Below, one piece after another: positions 36,173 through 45,647 of a DNA stretch of 64,000 nucleotides. The DNA lies in contig NZ_WTUW01000001.1 in NCBI RefSeq assembly GCF_009882915.1, forward strand, positions 806,357 through 870,356. The letters run 5' to 3'. Origin of the DNA: Sneathiella litorea (GTDB lineage: Bacteria; Pseudomonadota; Alphaproteobacteria; Sneathiellales; Sneathiellaceae). The notes beneath the pieces are model-generated. The model was not told where the DNA came from, ran no database searches, and saw nothing but the letters and a program-made list of their open reading frames with translations. A program made the translations under genes and the position numbers. Positions within the stretch are counted from its first letter, which is position 1. Every line of letters starts with the position of its first letter.

Positions 36173-37192
36173 CTAACGTCTCCGGTTGGCCACCGCAATG
36201 CGCATCAGAGCCCGACGGCAGATGGCTTCGTCGGGATAACCCGTTGATTTACATTTAATTTCCGCATCCATTGTAATGTCGAGACAGGTCGCAAAATGGG
36301 CACTTGATTTCCCGCCGATTTGCGCCGCCGCCTTTTTCTGGTTGAAAAAGGGAATACCGGCTTTGCGGATTGCATCTTCGCTTCGCGCGCCCGCATCCCG
36401 GAGTGCTGCGGTCTTGTGCAGCTGCTTTAGCTGGTTCTGGGTCATGCGAAGAAAGCCGATGGAACTTTCTCCAGCCGAAAAGGCCTTGTTCAGGTATTTT
36501 TCCAAGCCATTCAAGTCGCCAAGCAGGGTCGCATCAACCACATCAAAGATACTTTGCGCAGAAGAATCGCCGATATTGGCGCGCACATCTTCAAGTGTCA
36601 TCGGATCTGTCCGTCCGCGCATATAGAGCGCCAGCTTTTCCAATTCACCGCGGGAAATGGCGCGGTCACTCCCGAGGTTTTCGCGTAAATACTCAATGAT
36701 CTCACGCGATGGATTGAGGTTCGCGGTGCCCAGAACCTCCTTTATCAGGCTAAGGATATCTTGTGCCTTATCATGAAAACAGGGCGTCACGGCGCCATAG
36801 GGTGCCTTGTTGATCATTTTAACGAGCGCGCTGTCTTTACGGATATCCCCCGCCTCAATCACCAGAATACTGTCGGTGAGGTCCAGTTCCAGCACAGGCT
36901 CGATATAGCCTTTGGCGTTGTTGCTTGCCCCGCGTAGACGGACGACACGCTCCCCCCCCATCATGGAGATTGCCGTTACCTCGTCCAGCAGACGGGCAGG
37001 ATCGGCGAAAAGATCACCCGCCTCCATGTCGATAAAGCGAAACGGATCGTCAAGACTCTCCACAATACTTACACAGAGAGCCCGCGAGAGTTCCCGTACA
37101 AGCCCTTCATCGGGCCCGAAAAAAAGGAAAATGCGGTATTTCGGATCGCGGGATGCAAGAAAGGCTGAAAATTTACCGCTTGCCAGCTCCAC
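36173..37192 (-). CDS. holA: DNA polymerase III delta subunit
   Basis: A 339-residue clamp-loader delta subunit, which opens the beta sliding clamp. Seen segments: FLFFGPDEGLVRELSRAL at the N-terminus (a degenerate P-loop region), EKLALYMRGR, FDVVDATLLGDLNG, and a C-terminal helical domain. Length matches the family. It lies between lptE and the HAD gene in the leuS-lptE-holA series that is usual near parB in this class. Confidence 0.92.
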   Translation of the reverse strand: MELASGKFSAFLASRDPKYRIFLFFGPDEGLVRELSRALCVSIVESLDDPFRFIDMEAGDLFADPARLLDEVTAISMMGGERVVRLRGASNNAKGYIEPVLELDLTDSILVIEAGDIRKDSALVKMINKAPYGAVTPCFHDKAQDILSLIKEVLGTANLNPSREIIEYLRENLGSDRAISRGELEKLALYMRGRTDPMTLEDVRANIGDSSAQSIFDVVDATLLGDLNGLEKYLNKAFSAGESSIGFLRMTQNQLKQLHKTAALRDAGARSEDAIRKAGIPFFNQKKAAAQIGGKSSAHFATCLDITMDAEIKCKSTGYPDEAICRRALMRIAVANRRR

Positions 37193-37196
37193 TGGA

Positions 37197-37697
37197 CTAC
37201 CTTCCTGCGAAAAAGACGGAAATTTGCCGATTTATCTGTTCAGCCGCAACCAGTGCGGCGCGCTTTGCAGCGTTTTTCGATGCGGAAAGATTGGCGAACT
37301 CCGACTGCACGACGTTATAGGACGCAATATTCTGCGTAGACCCGGAATAAATGACCTCTTGCCCTGTGGCATCTGTCAGGCGAAAATTACTGGTAAGCGT
37401 TAGGTTAAAGCGGGTTTTGGTGTCATCGTTCTGGATGGCAAGGCCTTCCGATAGTATCGAATAGGTGACGGTCAGACGATACGCCGGTGTTGCCGACAAA
37501 CCCAGCGGATTGCCGCGATCAAGCAGTTCATTGCGCAGAATTTGCCCCGTCTGGCCATATATCGGCTCGATATACACCTGAGCGAGCTTTCTCTGAACGT
37601 CGGCATTCTGGGTGGCGCTTCCATAAAGCGGCTGGAACCCGCAGGCCGAAACGAGACCCAGGATCAATATGACAAGGCTTACCCTAAATAACGACAT
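37197..37697 (-). CDS. lptE: LPS-assembly lipoprotein LptE
   Basis: A 166-residue outer-membrane lipoprotein that plugs the LptD barrel exporting lipopolysaccharide. The N-terminus [19 protein letters not shown] is a lipoprotein signal with a lipobox LVSAC and is followed by GFQPLYG, the family hallmark. ATG at 37697 is inside the end of leuS (14-base overlap); the longer frame to 37808 only reads leuS sequence. The rest of the protein is predicted mixed alpha/beta. Confidence 0.92.
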   Translation of the reverse strand: MSLFRVSLVILILGLVSACGFQPLYGSATQNADVQRKLAQVYIEPIYGQTGQILRNELLDRGNPLGLSATPAYRLTVTYSILSEGLAIQNDDTKTRFNLTLTSNFRLTDATGQEVIYSGSTQNIASYNVVQSEFANLSASKNAAKRAALVAAEQINRQISVFFAGR

Positions 37698-40242
37698 TGA
37701 CAATCCGGTTTGGTACAACGATGACTTTACGAATGGCATTTTCACCGATCGCATTCTGGACTGATTTTTGCGCCAGTGCAATTTCTTCCACTTTTGCAGC
37801 CTGTTCATCGAGCGCCACCTCTATGGTGGCACGAAGCTTACCTTTTACCTGAACCGCCATGGTTACCCTGTCCTCGACAATCAGTTCCGGATCGGCTTGT
37901 GGCCAGGGGGTATCCACCAACATGGTGTCATGTCCGAGCATTACCCATAATTCCTCAGCAAGATGAGGCATCATTGGCGCGACCACCTTGACCATGATCT
38001 CCATGCTTTCGCGAAGGGCCCATTTGGTATCTGCGCCTTCTTCGAACCGGACATCACCCAACACCTTCATGAATTCATAAATGCGGGCAATGGCATTATT
38101 GAAATGCAGGTTCTCGATATTCTCGGTGACCTGTGCAACTGTTTTATGGGCGGCTTTGCGCAGGTCTTTCGCGTTGCTTGAAAACGTCTCCGGCAGGGGA
38201 GTGTCGACCGGGCAGGCGGCATCCGCATTTTCGAAAATATAGCGATGCAGCCGTTGGACGAACCGCCAGGCGCCGGTTGCGCCTGCGTCGGTCCATTCCA
38301 TGTCGCGGTCGGGCGGGCTGTCGGAAAGGACATACCAGCGCGCGGCATCGGCCCCGAACTTTTCAATAATCGCGCCGGGATCGACAACGTTTTTCTTGGA
38401 TTTCGACATCTTCTCGACACCGCCGACGGTGACGGGCTTGCCGGTGGCGAGTTCGACCAGCTCTCCGGCGTCGTTATGGTCCACCTCATCGGGCAGCAGC
38501 CACTCACCGCTTTCGCTTTTGTAGGTCTCATGAGTGACCATGCCTTGCGTAAACAGCCCGGCAAAGGGCTCGTCAACATCTGACCAGCCGGTTTGCATCA
38601 TGGCGCGGGAGTAAAAGCGGGAATAGAGAAGATGCAGGATCGCATGCTCAATGCCGCCGATATACTGATCGACAGGCAGCCAGTAATCGACTTTGTCCCG
38701 CTCGACCGGCTGATCGGCCCGGGGGGAACAGAAGCGCGCAAAATACCAGGATGAATCCACGAAGGTGTCCATGGTATCGGTCTCGCGTGTCGCCTCTCCG
38801 CCGCAGTTGGGGCAGGTTACATGCTTCCATGTCGGGTGATGGTCCAGTGGGTTTCCGGGTTTGTCGAAAGTGACATCATCGGGGAGTTTGACCGGAAGAT
38901 TTTCTTCCTTCTCCGCAACGGTGCCACATTTTGCGCAATGGACCATCGGGATTGGGCAGCCCCAGTAACGCTGACGCGAGAGGCCCCAGTCTCGAAGACG
39001 GTAATTGATCTTTTCCGTGCCCGTGCCCATCTCCTCCAAGCGGCGGATAATCTCGGACTTCGCGGCCTCAACCTCCAAGCCGTTCAGGAAATCGGAATTG
39101 ATGATCTTGCCCGGGCCGGTATAGGCTTCATCGTCAATTTCCGGGGATTTATCATCTGGAGATACAACGGGTGTGACTTCCAGGCCGTATTTCCGTGCGA
39201 AATCAAGGTCGCGCTGGTCATGGGCAGGGCAGCCAAAAATAGCGCCCGTTCCGTAATCCATCAGGACAAAGTTGGCGACATAGATGGGCAGTGTTTTTCC
39301 GTCAATAAAGGGATGGGCGACCCTCAGGCCTGTATCCACACCTTTTTTCTCTGCCTTTTCGATGGCTTCCTCACTGGTGCCCATCTGGTGGCATTCGGCG
39401 ACGAAGGCCGCGACATCCGCATTGTCCTTAGCCAGCCGCTGGGTCAGCGGATGATCGGCGGAAACGGCCATAAAGCTCGCACCGAACAGGGTATCGGGCC
39501 GCGTGGTATAGATATTGAGCGGATCTTCCTCCCCGATAATATCAAAGGCGACATGGGCGCCCTGTGACCGGCCAATCCAGTTCTGCTGCATCAGGCGCAC
39601 GCGGTCAGGCCAGCGGTCGAGCTTTTCAAGAGCGGTCAGCAGTTCCTCGCTATAGTCGGAAATACGGAACATCCATTGATCAAGCTTGCGTTTCTCGACC
39701 ACGGCGCCAGAGCGCCAGCCTTTGCCGTCAATCACCTGCTCATTGGCGAGCACGGTCATGTCGATGGGATCCCAATTGACCCAGCTTTCCTTGCGATAGA
39801 CCAGACCTTTCTTGAAGAAATCAAGGAAGAGCTTCTGCTGATGCCCATAATATCCGGGGTGGCAGGTGGCAATTTCCTTACTCCAGTCAAGGGACAGCCC
39901 CATGCCTTTCAGCTCATCGCGCATATGGGCGATATTGGCATAGGTCCACTCTGCCGGATGCACGCCCTTGTCGCGGGCGGCATTCTCGGCCGGTAGGCCG
40001 AAGGCATCCCAGCCCATGGGATGGAGAACATTAAAGCCTTGGGCTTTCTTGTAGCGCGCCACAACGTCACCCATGGTGTAGTTACGGACATGGCCGATAT
40101 GGATGCGCCCGGACGGGTAGGGAAACATTTCCAGCACATAATATTTGGGCTTGGCCGGATCGGCCTCTACCTCGAAACTTTTATGTTCGGCCCAACTGGC
40201 CTGCCACCTGGCTTCAACTTCTTTCGCATTATAGCGGGACAT
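37684..40242 (-). CDS. leuS: Leucyl-tRNA synthetase
   Basis: An 852-residue class I synthetase charging tRNA-Leu. The HIGH-type motif is in [16 protein letters not shown] near residue 43, the KMSKS loop is [10 protein letters not shown] near 620, a CxxC zinc-type segment ([12 protein letters not shown] and [11 protein letters not shown]) is present, and the CP1 editing domain is complete. ATG at 40242 gives the usual N-terminus MSRYNAKE; six extra codons upstream are unlikely. Overlaps lptE at its end. Confidence 0.96.
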   Translation of the reverse strand: MSRYNAKEVEARWQASWAEHKSFEVEADPAKPKYYVLEMFPYPSGRIHIGHVRNYTMGDVVARYKKAQGFNVLHPMGWDAFGLPAENAARDKGVHPAEWTYANIAHMRDELKGMGLSLDWSKEIATCHPGYYGHQQKLFLDFFKKGLVYRKESWVNWDPIDMTVLANEQVIDGKGWRSGAVVEKRKLDQWMFRISDYSEELLTALEKLDRWPDRVRLMQQNWIGRSQGAHVAFDIIGEEDPLNIYTTRPDTLFGASFMAVSADHPLTQRLAKDNADVAAFVAECHQMGTSEEAIEKAEKKGVDTGLRVAHPFIDGKTLPIYVANFVLMDYGTGAIFGCPAHDQRDLDFARKYGLEVTPVVSPDDKSPEIDDEAYTGPGKIINSDFLNGLEVEAAKSEIIRRLEEMGTGTEKINYRLRDWGLSRQRYWGCPIPMVHCAKCGTVAEKEENLPVKLPDDVTFDKPGNPLDHHPTWKHVTCPNCGGEATRETDTMDTFVDSSWYFARFCSPRADQPVERDKVDYWLPVDQYIGGIEHAILHLLYSRFYSRAMMQTGWSDVDEPFAGLFTQGMVTHETYKSESGEWLLPDEVDHNDAGELVELATGKPVTVGGVEKMSKSKKNVVDPGAIIEKFGADAARWYVLSDSPPDRDMEWTDAGATGAWRFVQRLHRYIFENADAACPVDTPLPETFSSNAKDLRKAAHKTVAQVTENIENLHFNNAIARIYEFMKVLGDVRFEEGADTKWALRESMEIMVKVVAPMMPHLAEELWVMLGHDTMLVDTPWPQADPELIVEDRVTMAVQVKGKLRATIEVALDEQAAKVEEIALAQKSVQNAIGENAIRKVIVVPNRIVNVVI

Positions 40243-40355
40243 AGGCTGTTTCCCGTTCAATCCTGGTCAATCTACAAAAAGGTATCTATGCCCGCCTTCC
40301 TCATCTTATGGAAAGATTGGTGATTATACTGCGGACGGGCCCAGTTCTTATAAGG

Positions 40356-40901
40356 TTATTCGCCTTCGCGCGCTACCCTCAGATCGCGTGCCTTGGCAAG
40401 AATGGCATTTTCAAGATCCGCTGTGACCTTGGGGGCGAGCGGAATGGCAATCCACTGGTTCGAGGTATCGAGGTTCTGCTTGAAGGCGGTCACCCGGACA
40501 CCATCCGCACGCAGGCGGCGGTCGAGAATATAGACTGTAACCTTGAAGCGCTCATTCGGTGAGTCCGGGGAGGAATACCAGTCGGTGATGATCACGCCGC
40601 CAAAAGGATCCGCCGAAGAGAGAGGCATAAAGGCGATGGTATCGAGCGAGGCCCGCCACAGATAAGCATTGACCCCAAGTCCGCCGCCGGACCCAATGCC
40701 ATCCTGCAGTTCCTTTTCATCGTCGCCGAAAATTCCGCCTTTCCCGAAGATAGTATCATCGGGGACATTCCCTGTTTGATAAACCTGTCCGCGGCTTGAC
40801 GTTGGGAAGGTAGAGTTAGCGCTCATATCAGATTCACAACCCGCCAGCACGAACGCCAGGAGGCAACCCATCGCCACAGCACAAAATTTTTGTCGTGTCA
40901 T
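40356..40901 (-). CDS. DUF3576 lipoprotein
   Basis: A 181-residue predicted lipoprotein. Signal peptide MTRQKFCAVAMGCLLAFVL with lipobox LAGC. The body has the hallmark sequences GLGVNAYLWRASLDTIAFMP and SADPFGGVIITDWYSSPD, which mark the uncharacterised DUF3576 family regularly found just upstream of leuS in alphaproteobacteria. ATG at 40901 is used; an in-frame ATG at 40919 is possible. Function unknown, envelope location likely. Confidence 0.87.
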   Translation of the reverse strand: MTRQKFCAVAMGCLLAFVLAGCESDMSANSTFPTSSRGQVYQTGNVPDDTIFGKGGIFGDDEKELQDGIGSGGGLGVNAYLWRASLDTIAFMPLSSADPFGGVIITDWYSSPDSPNERFKVTVYILDRRLRADGVRVTAFKQNLDTSNQWIAIPLAPKVTADLENAILAKARDLRVAREGE

Positions 40902-41095
40902 ATCTGTCAGAATCCTCATTTCTTCTGGCTACTAAACGCTCAAATTAGGGCGAAAACAAGAAAAGGGGAGTTTATGCCAGCTTTCCGTCTTTGAGAACAG
41001 GAGAAAATGGTCGCCGCCCTATATATACGGGGACAGGGGCTGTTTCCCATCCGTTTAAAAGGAATAGGGCGGTCACCAAAAATTCATCCCAAAGT

Positions 41096-41113
41096 TTGTG
41101 ACGCTAATCACAA
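41096..41113. promoter_or_regulatory. CRP/FNR-type operator upstream of porin 1
   Basis: TTGTGACGCTAATCACAA: exact TGTGA-N6-TCACA core with perfect 6-base arms. Its centre (41104.5) lies about 61 bases before the start point expected from the downstream promoter, the classic position for CRP activation. Binding protein unknown; none of the CRP family is encoded in the window. Confidence 0.6.
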
Positions 41114-41128
41114 CTGGCCCTACTTTGC

Positions 41129-41158
41129 TTGACGGACCCCTTTTCAATCCTCATTAAT
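41129..41158 (+). promoter_or_regulatory. Candidate promoter of porin 1
   Basis: TTGACG (-35, 41129-41134), 18-base spacer, ATTAAT (-10, 41153-41158, four of six positions matching TATAAT). A start near 41165 would give a leader of about 77 bases. The weak -10 fits a promoter that needs an activator. Confidence 0.45.
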
Positions 41159-41241
41159 TCGGCTGACCGGCTAATTATCCCGGTCTTTCGCGTTTATTAT
41201 CAATCTATTGTGCAGCCTTCCTAGAGCTGCCAGGAGTCAAT

Positions 41242-42306
41242 ATGAAAAAGGCAATTTTGGGTACGACAGCGCTTGTCGCCGTTGGTGCATTGGCCGCTGC
41301 TCCCGCCTCCGCTGCTGAAAAAATTCAGCTTGGAGTAGGTGGTTACATGCAGTCCACATACTTCTATCAGGACAGCGACGAGCCAGCGGGCACGCCATCT
41401 CGCATTTCCGACCGGGTAACGCAGGAAGGCGAAATTTGGTTCACGGGTGAAACCACCCTGGATAATGGCATAAAATTTGGCGTCAACGTTCAGCTCGAAG
41501 CCTATCAGGCGACTGACCAGATCGACGAAACCTACATCTACGTTGAAGGTTCCTTTGGCCGTGTTCTTCTCGGTTCTGAAAACAGCGCATCTTACCTGAT
41601 GCATTTCACCAGCCCGTCACCTGTTCCGATGTACTCTGCGGACTCAAACAATATCGCCCCGACGGGACAGGCCAACACGACATATAACAATATGTTCTCT
41701 GACGCGGACAAAATCACATATTTCTCTCCACGTTTCGCAGGGTTCCAGTTCGGTGCGTCCTATGTTCCTGACGGAAATTCCGAAACTGGTCAGGCATCCG
41801 TTTATGCAGCGCCTGCCTATGAATCCGGGCTTGATCGCGGTTACTCTGTTGCTGTCAACTATGTCAATAAGTTCGGTGGCGTAGATTTGGGCGTTTCTGC
41901 AGGTTATGAAGAGGCTGAAGTCGGGGGCGCATCAGAAGATCAGTCAGCATACAGCTTTGGTACGTCTGTTGGATTCGCCGGCTTTACGGTCGGTGCCGGT
42001 TACGCGGTTGATAAAGATCTCGCCGGTGTTTCCGACAGCGACAGAAAAGCCTGGTCAGCCGGTGTTAAATACGGCATGGGCCCATGGGCGGTTGGTGTAC
42101 AATACTCCAAAACGACCGATGAACCTGCTGCCGGTGCGGATATTGACGCGACGACATGGGTGATCGGTGGCCAGTATGTGCTTGGTCCGGGAATCACTGC
42201 GTTCGGTGGTGTTGAAATCGACGACAACGACCTGACAGCAAGCTCGGCAACCCGTATGGCCGGAAAAACCAATACATTCTTTGTGGGTACAGCAGTCAAC
42301 TTCTAA
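41242..42306 (+). CDS. Outer-membrane porin, copy 1
   Basis: A 354-residue alphaproteobacterial porin. The signal peptide MKKAILGTTALVAVGALA ends at APASA (cleavage after about residue 24). The mature part begins AEKIQLGVGGYMQSTYFYQ and is a series of alternating beta-strands ending in aromatic Phe (TAVNF), needed for barrel assembly. FAGFQFGASYVPD is the family signature. Ligand specificity is unknown. It starts at ATG 41242 after CCAGGAG. A near-identical gene follows; by hand count about 62 of 354 residues differ, with no length change. Confidence 0.93.
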   Translation: MKKAILGTTALVAVGALAAAPASAAEKIQLGVGGYMQSTYFYQDSDEPAGTPSRISDRVTQEGEIWFTGETTLDNGIKFGVNVQLEAYQATDQIDETYIYVEGSFGRVLLGSENSASYLMHFTSPSPVPMYSADSNNIAPTGQANTTYNNMFSDADKITYFSPRFAGFQFGASYVPDGNSETGQASVYAAPAYESGLDRGYSVAVNYVNKFGGVDLGVSAGYEEAEVGGASEDQSAYSFGTSVGFAGFTVGAGYAVDKDLAGVSDSDRKAWSAGVKYGMGPWAVGVQYSKTTDEPAAGADIDATTWVIGGQYVLGPGITAFGGVEIDDNDLTASSATRMAGKTNTFFVGTAVNF

Positions 42307-42330
42307 GCTCCCAAAGTTTGAACAGTGTGA

Positions 42331-42360
42331 AAAGAGGGCAGATTTTCTGTCCTCTTTTTT
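42331..42360 (+). terminator. Intrinsic terminator after porin 1
   Basis: AAAGAGGGCAGA-TTTT-CTGTCCTCTTTTTT: an imperfect stem with a short T loop and a run of T. It starts 25 bases after the porin 1 stop codon. Confidence 0.85.
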
Positions 42361-42724
42361 GCTTACCCAAGATTCTGGTGGAAAAGAAAATCAGGGGCAT
42401 TGTGCCCTTTCGGGCCGTTTGACGCTGAAAACAGGGTGTCTGAAAGGTCACAAAGGCCATGTCCGAGTTCAGGTGTTAAAAACACTGCTATATAATGGCC
42501 TTATATCTTTTTCCTGATCCAGCATCGCTGATACATGTCGCGAACCATGGCCAAAATGTGACTTTTTAAACACAGTTTGGCAAATTTGGCAAAAACGCCA
42601 TCGCCTTGCGCTTGACCAGATAGCCATTAACCTTCTTTACTCCCTCTTGACTAACAGGGTCGTTAGGCCTTGCGTCTGTATTTTAATCTTAGTTCTCTGG
42701 CTTTCTAAGCAGAGGGGAGACAAA
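42361..42724 (+). other. Gap between the two porins, with porin 2 leader
   Basis: About 360 bases with no credible gene. The leader is not a copy of the porin 1 leader. It contains TTGACC at 42612-42617 with TTTACT 18 bases downstream as a possible promoter, a short inverted repeat CTAAC-N6-GTTAG (42651-42666), a repeated TTTGGCAAA-like motif near 42576-42595, and only half of a CRP-like site (TGTGA near 42557). GGGGAG before ATG 42725 is the ribosome site. Confidence 0.5.
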
Positions 42725-43789
42725 ATGAAAAAAGCAATCTTGGGTACAACAGCGCTTGTTGCCGTTGGCGCACTCGCTGCAGCACCGGCATCCGCTGCTG
42801 AAAAAATCGCCTTGGGTGTTGGCGGCTACATGCAGTCCACCTATTTCTATCAGAATTCTGATGAGCCTGCTGGCACACCATCTCGTATTTCTGACCGTGT
42901 AACGCAGGAAGGTGAAATCTTCTTCACCGGTTCAACAACTTTGGACAATGGTCTTAAAGTTGGCGTCAACGTTCAGCTCGAAGCTTATCAGGCAACTGAC
43001 CAGATCGACGAAACATACATCTTCATCGAAGGTTCTTTCGGTCGCGTTCTGCTCGGTTCTGAAGACTCCGCTGCATACCTGATGCATTACACGAGCCCAT
43101 CACCGGTTCCAATGTACTCAGCTGACTCAGCCAACATCTATCCTACAGGCCAAGGCAACACAACTCGCCCGAACCTGTTCTCTGACACAGACAAAGTCAC
43201 CTATTTCTCACCACGTTTCGCTGGCTTCCAGTTGGGTGCATCTTATGTTCCAGATGGAACATCTGAATCCGGACAGCATTCTCAGTATGCAGCTCCTCAG
43301 TACAAATCTGGTAACGACCGCGGTTACTCTGTTGCAGCCAACTATGTCAACAAATTCGGCATGTTCGACTTGGCAGTTTCTGCTGGTTACCAGTCTGTTG
43401 ACGTGAACGGCGCATCTGAAGATTACAGCGAATATGCATTCGGTGCTTCTGTTGGTATCGCTGGCTTCACCGTTGGTGGTGGCTACGGTGTTGACAAAGA
43501 CATCGCAGGCGTAAAAGACGATGACAGAAAAGCTTGGTCCGCTGGCGTAACTTACGGCATGGGTCCATGGTCCGTTGGTGTTCAGTACTCCAAAACAACT
43601 GATGAGCCTGCTGCAGGCGGTGACTCAGATGCGACGACTTGGATCGTCGGTGGTCAGTACACACTCGGCCCGGGAATCACCGCATTCGGTGGTGTCCAGT
43701 TCGACGACAACGACTTGGCAGCGTCTACAGCTAACCGTATGGCTGGCGACACTCAGACGTTCTTCGTTGGTACAGCTCTCTCCTTCTAA
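42725..43789 (+). CDS. Outer-membrane porin, copy 2
   Basis: A 354-residue paralogue of the preceding gene, with the identical 24-residue signal peptide and the same strand layout, ending in TALSF. The changes relative to porin 1 lie mostly at surface-loop-like positions (for example around GQHSQYAAPQYKSGNDRG and GYQSVDVNGASEDY) and at barrel residues. Codon use is noticeably biased to a small set (GGT, GTT, GCA, TCT, CTG/TTG), as in very highly expressed proteins. ATG at 42725 is chosen; a longer frame from 42647 has no signal sequence. Confidence 0.93.
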   Translation: MKKAILGTTALVAVGALAAAPASAAEKIALGVGGYMQSTYFYQNSDEPAGTPSRISDRVTQEGEIFFTGSTTLDNGLKVGVNVQLEAYQATDQIDETYIFIEGSFGRVLLGSEDSAAYLMHYTSPSPVPMYSADSANIYPTGQGNTTRPNLFSDTDKVTYFSPRFAGFQLGASYVPDGTSESGQHSQYAAPQYKSGNDRGYSVAANYVNKFGMFDLAVSAGYQSVDVNGASEDYSEYAFGASVGIAGFTVGGGYGVDKDIAGVKDDDRKAWSAGVTYGMGPWSVGVQYSKTTDEPAAGGDSDATTWIVGGQYTLGPGITAFGGVQFDDNDLAASTANRMAGDTQTFFVGTALSF

Positions 43790-43810
43790 TCTGAAGGAAG
43801 ATCAAATTAG

Positions 43811-43841
43811 AGGAGGGCAGGTTTTCCTGCCCTCCTTTTTT
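43811..43841 (+). terminator. Intrinsic terminator after porin 2
   Basis: An 11-bp perfect stem (AGGAGGGCAGG at 43811-43821 with its complement at 43826-43836), loop TTTT, then a T run. It begins 21 bases after the porin 2 stop and ends 62 bases before the first sulfotransferase. Confidence 0.9.
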
Positions 43842-43903
43842 ATTGTCCGCAGTTGGCAGTTTGACTATTTTACTATCTAAGATCTTCTATTTCGGGAACA
43901 GTT

Positions 43904-44743
43904 ATGGGCAATATAAACTGGTTGGCCTCTTATCCTAAGTCTGGAAATACCTGGACACGGCTTTTTTTGTATAACTTGTTATCTAACCCCGAAAAGCCAT
44001 TAGATATAAACAGTCTTAGTAAGCGTTTCGTCGCAGATAGCAATAAAGCCTGGTACGAAAAGGCTGGTAATCAACCATATGATACATACTCAATCGGACA
44101 AGTTATCAATTTGCGACCCAAGGTTCATGAAATTTTATCGAATCTAAATTCCGGGCCAGTGTTTGTTAAAACACATTCAATTTACGGAACGCTTTACGGA
44201 GTTCCATTGATTACGCCAACATTCACTGCAAGGGCGATATACATCATTCGCAATCCTTTGGATGTTGTAATTTCGTTTTCTTCTCATTTCGGGTTAACGA
44301 TTGATAAAGCTATCGAGGTAATTGGTGATCCAAATGCTGCCAATGAAGAAGTAAGCGGAAAGCCGCATATTCGCCAACATTATGGTTCTTGGTCGGGTCA
44401 TGCGAATAGCTGGACTCATTTTGACCGGGATCGATTACATGTTATGCGCTATGAAGACATGTTGGAAAATCCCGAGGAAACTTTTCAAGGAATGGTAAAA
44501 TTTTTAGAATTGGATGTTTCTGACGATAGATTGAAAAAAGCAATCGAGTTTTCTTCATTTGATGTCGCTCGCCGCCAAGAGGACGAATATGGATTTAGAG
44601 AACAATCGGGTAATGATAATAGGTTTTTTCGAAGTGGAAAGGCGGGACAGTGGAAGGAAATTCTCTCCGATAAACAAATTGAGAAAATCATCGAAACTCA
44701 TAAAGTGACCATGAAATACTTCGGCTATTTAACGGAATTATAG
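43904..44743 (+). CDS. Sulfotransferase-domain protein, copy 1 of 3
   Basis: A 279-residue PAPS-dependent sulfotransferase. The 5'-phosphosulfate loop PKSGNTW is at 11-17, a likely catalytic His at 91 (KTH), and the 3'-phosphate motif RNPLDVVIS at 116-124, all in canonical order. The C-terminal FFRSGKAGQWKEILSDKQ is typical. It has no signal peptide, so it acts in the cytoplasm. The gene is clearly more AT-rich than its two neighbours, suggesting acquisition or drift. The acceptor is not identifiable; it could be a lipid, polysaccharide or small molecule. Confidence 0.88.
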   Translation: MGNINWLASYPKSGNTWTRLFLYNLLSNPEKPLDINSLSKRFVADSNKAWYEKAGNQPYDTYSIGQVINLRPKVHEILSNLNSGPVFVKTHSIYGTLYGVPLITPTFTARAIYIIRNPLDVVISFSSHFGLTIDKAIEVIGDPNAANEEVSGKPHIRQHYGSWSGHANSWTHFDRDRLHVMRYEDMLENPEETFQGMVKFLELDVSDDRLKKAIEFSSFDVARRQEDEYGFREQSGNDNRFFRSGKAGQWKEILSDKQIEKIIETHKVTMKYFGYLTEL

Positions 44744-44773
44744 TTGTACTGTAGAAAATCAGAAAGATAACTC

Positions 44774-45610
44774 ATGAGCAGTATTATCTGGCTAGCCTCC
44801 TATCCGAAGTCGGGCAATACATGGACGCGGACTTTCATAAACAATCTGCTGCTTGATCCTGATGAACCGGTGGATATCAATGTGCTTTCGGACCTGACAC
44901 CAGGGGATGCGCGGAAATCCTGGTATGAAAAGGCGGGTGGCATGCCCTATCATAGGCTTTCGATGGGCCAGGTGATCAGTTTGCGACCCAAGGTTCATCA
45001 GTTGATTGCCGATCTGCAGGAAGACAAGGTCTTTGTAAAGACCCACTCAATTTATGGGCAACTGCATGGGGTGCCGCAGATCACCATGGACTGCACCGCC
45101 GGGGCCATCTATGTCATTCGCAATCCGCTGGATGTGGTGATTTCGGTTTCCTCTCATTTTGGGTTACCGATCGACGGCGCCATCAAGCTGATGGGTGATA
45201 CAAATGCCTTTCTGGATGAAGCGCCGATGCTTGGCAATATCCGGCAGTATTTCGGCTCCTGGTCGGGAAATGCCAATAGCTGGACCCATTTCGATCGGGA
45301 GAAAATGCATGTCATGCGCTATGAGGATATGCAGGATAAACCTGAAGAAACCTTTGGGGCGATGGTGAAATTTCTCAAACTTGACTTGCCGGAGGAGCGG
45401 ATTGCGAAGGCGATTAAGTTTTCGTCCTTCGATGTTGCCCGCAAGCAGGAAGAAGAAAAAGGCTTTAAGGAGCAATCCGATAAGAACGAAAAATTCTTCC
45501 GCGTCGGCAAGGCCGGGCAATGGAAGGAGGTTCTTACCGATGCACAGGTTGACCAAATTACTGATATGCATCAGGTTACAATGAAATATTTTGGCTATCT
45601 TCCGAAATAG
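44774..45610 (+). CDS. Sulfotransferase-domain protein, copy 2 of 3
   Basis: A 278-residue paralogue of the preceding protein, visibly closer to copy 1 than copy 3 is. PKSGNTW is at 11-17, KTH at 89-91, RNPLDVVIS near 116-124 and FFRVGKAGQWKEVLTDAQ near the end. Base composition is that of the housekeeping genes. Only 30 bases separate it from copy 1. Its leader AGAAAGATAACTCATG matches that of copy 3 at 14 of 16 positions, so duplication included the leader. Confidence 0.88.
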   Translation: MSSIIWLASYPKSGNTWTRTFINNLLLDPDEPVDINVLSDLTPGDARKSWYEKAGGMPYHRLSMGQVISLRPKVHQLIADLQEDKVFVKTHSIYGQLHGVPQITMDCTAGAIYVIRNPLDVVISVSSHFGLPIDGAIKLMGDTNAFLDEAPMLGNIRQYFGSWSGNANSWTHFDREKMHVMRYEDMQDKPEETFGAMVKFLKLDLPEERIAKAIKFSSFDVARKQEEEKGFKEQSDKNEKFFRVGKAGQWKEVLTDAQVDQITDMHQVTMKYFGYLPK

Positions 45611-45647
45611 AACTTCAATTTTGTACTTAGAACCAGAAAGCTAACTT

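Larger units (their letters stand above)
40902..41241. other. Long gap before porin 1, with regulatory signals
   Basis: About 340 bases separate the DUF3576 start from porin 1. No credible gene was found. It holds a perfect CRP-type palindrome and a candidate promoter, listed separately, and a GGAG ribosome site directly before the porin ATG. The remainder has no structure I can name. Confidence 0.7.

Noticed and set aside
38821-39567. A 248-codon plus-strand frame
   Set aside because: Antisense to the editing and core domains of leuS.
42281-42517. A 78-codon frame after porin 1
   Set aside because: It starts inside porin 1 in another frame and runs across the terminator hairpin.
42557-42574. 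CRP-type site upstream of porin 2
   Set aside because: Only the TGTGA half matches; the other arm is AAACA instead of TCACA.
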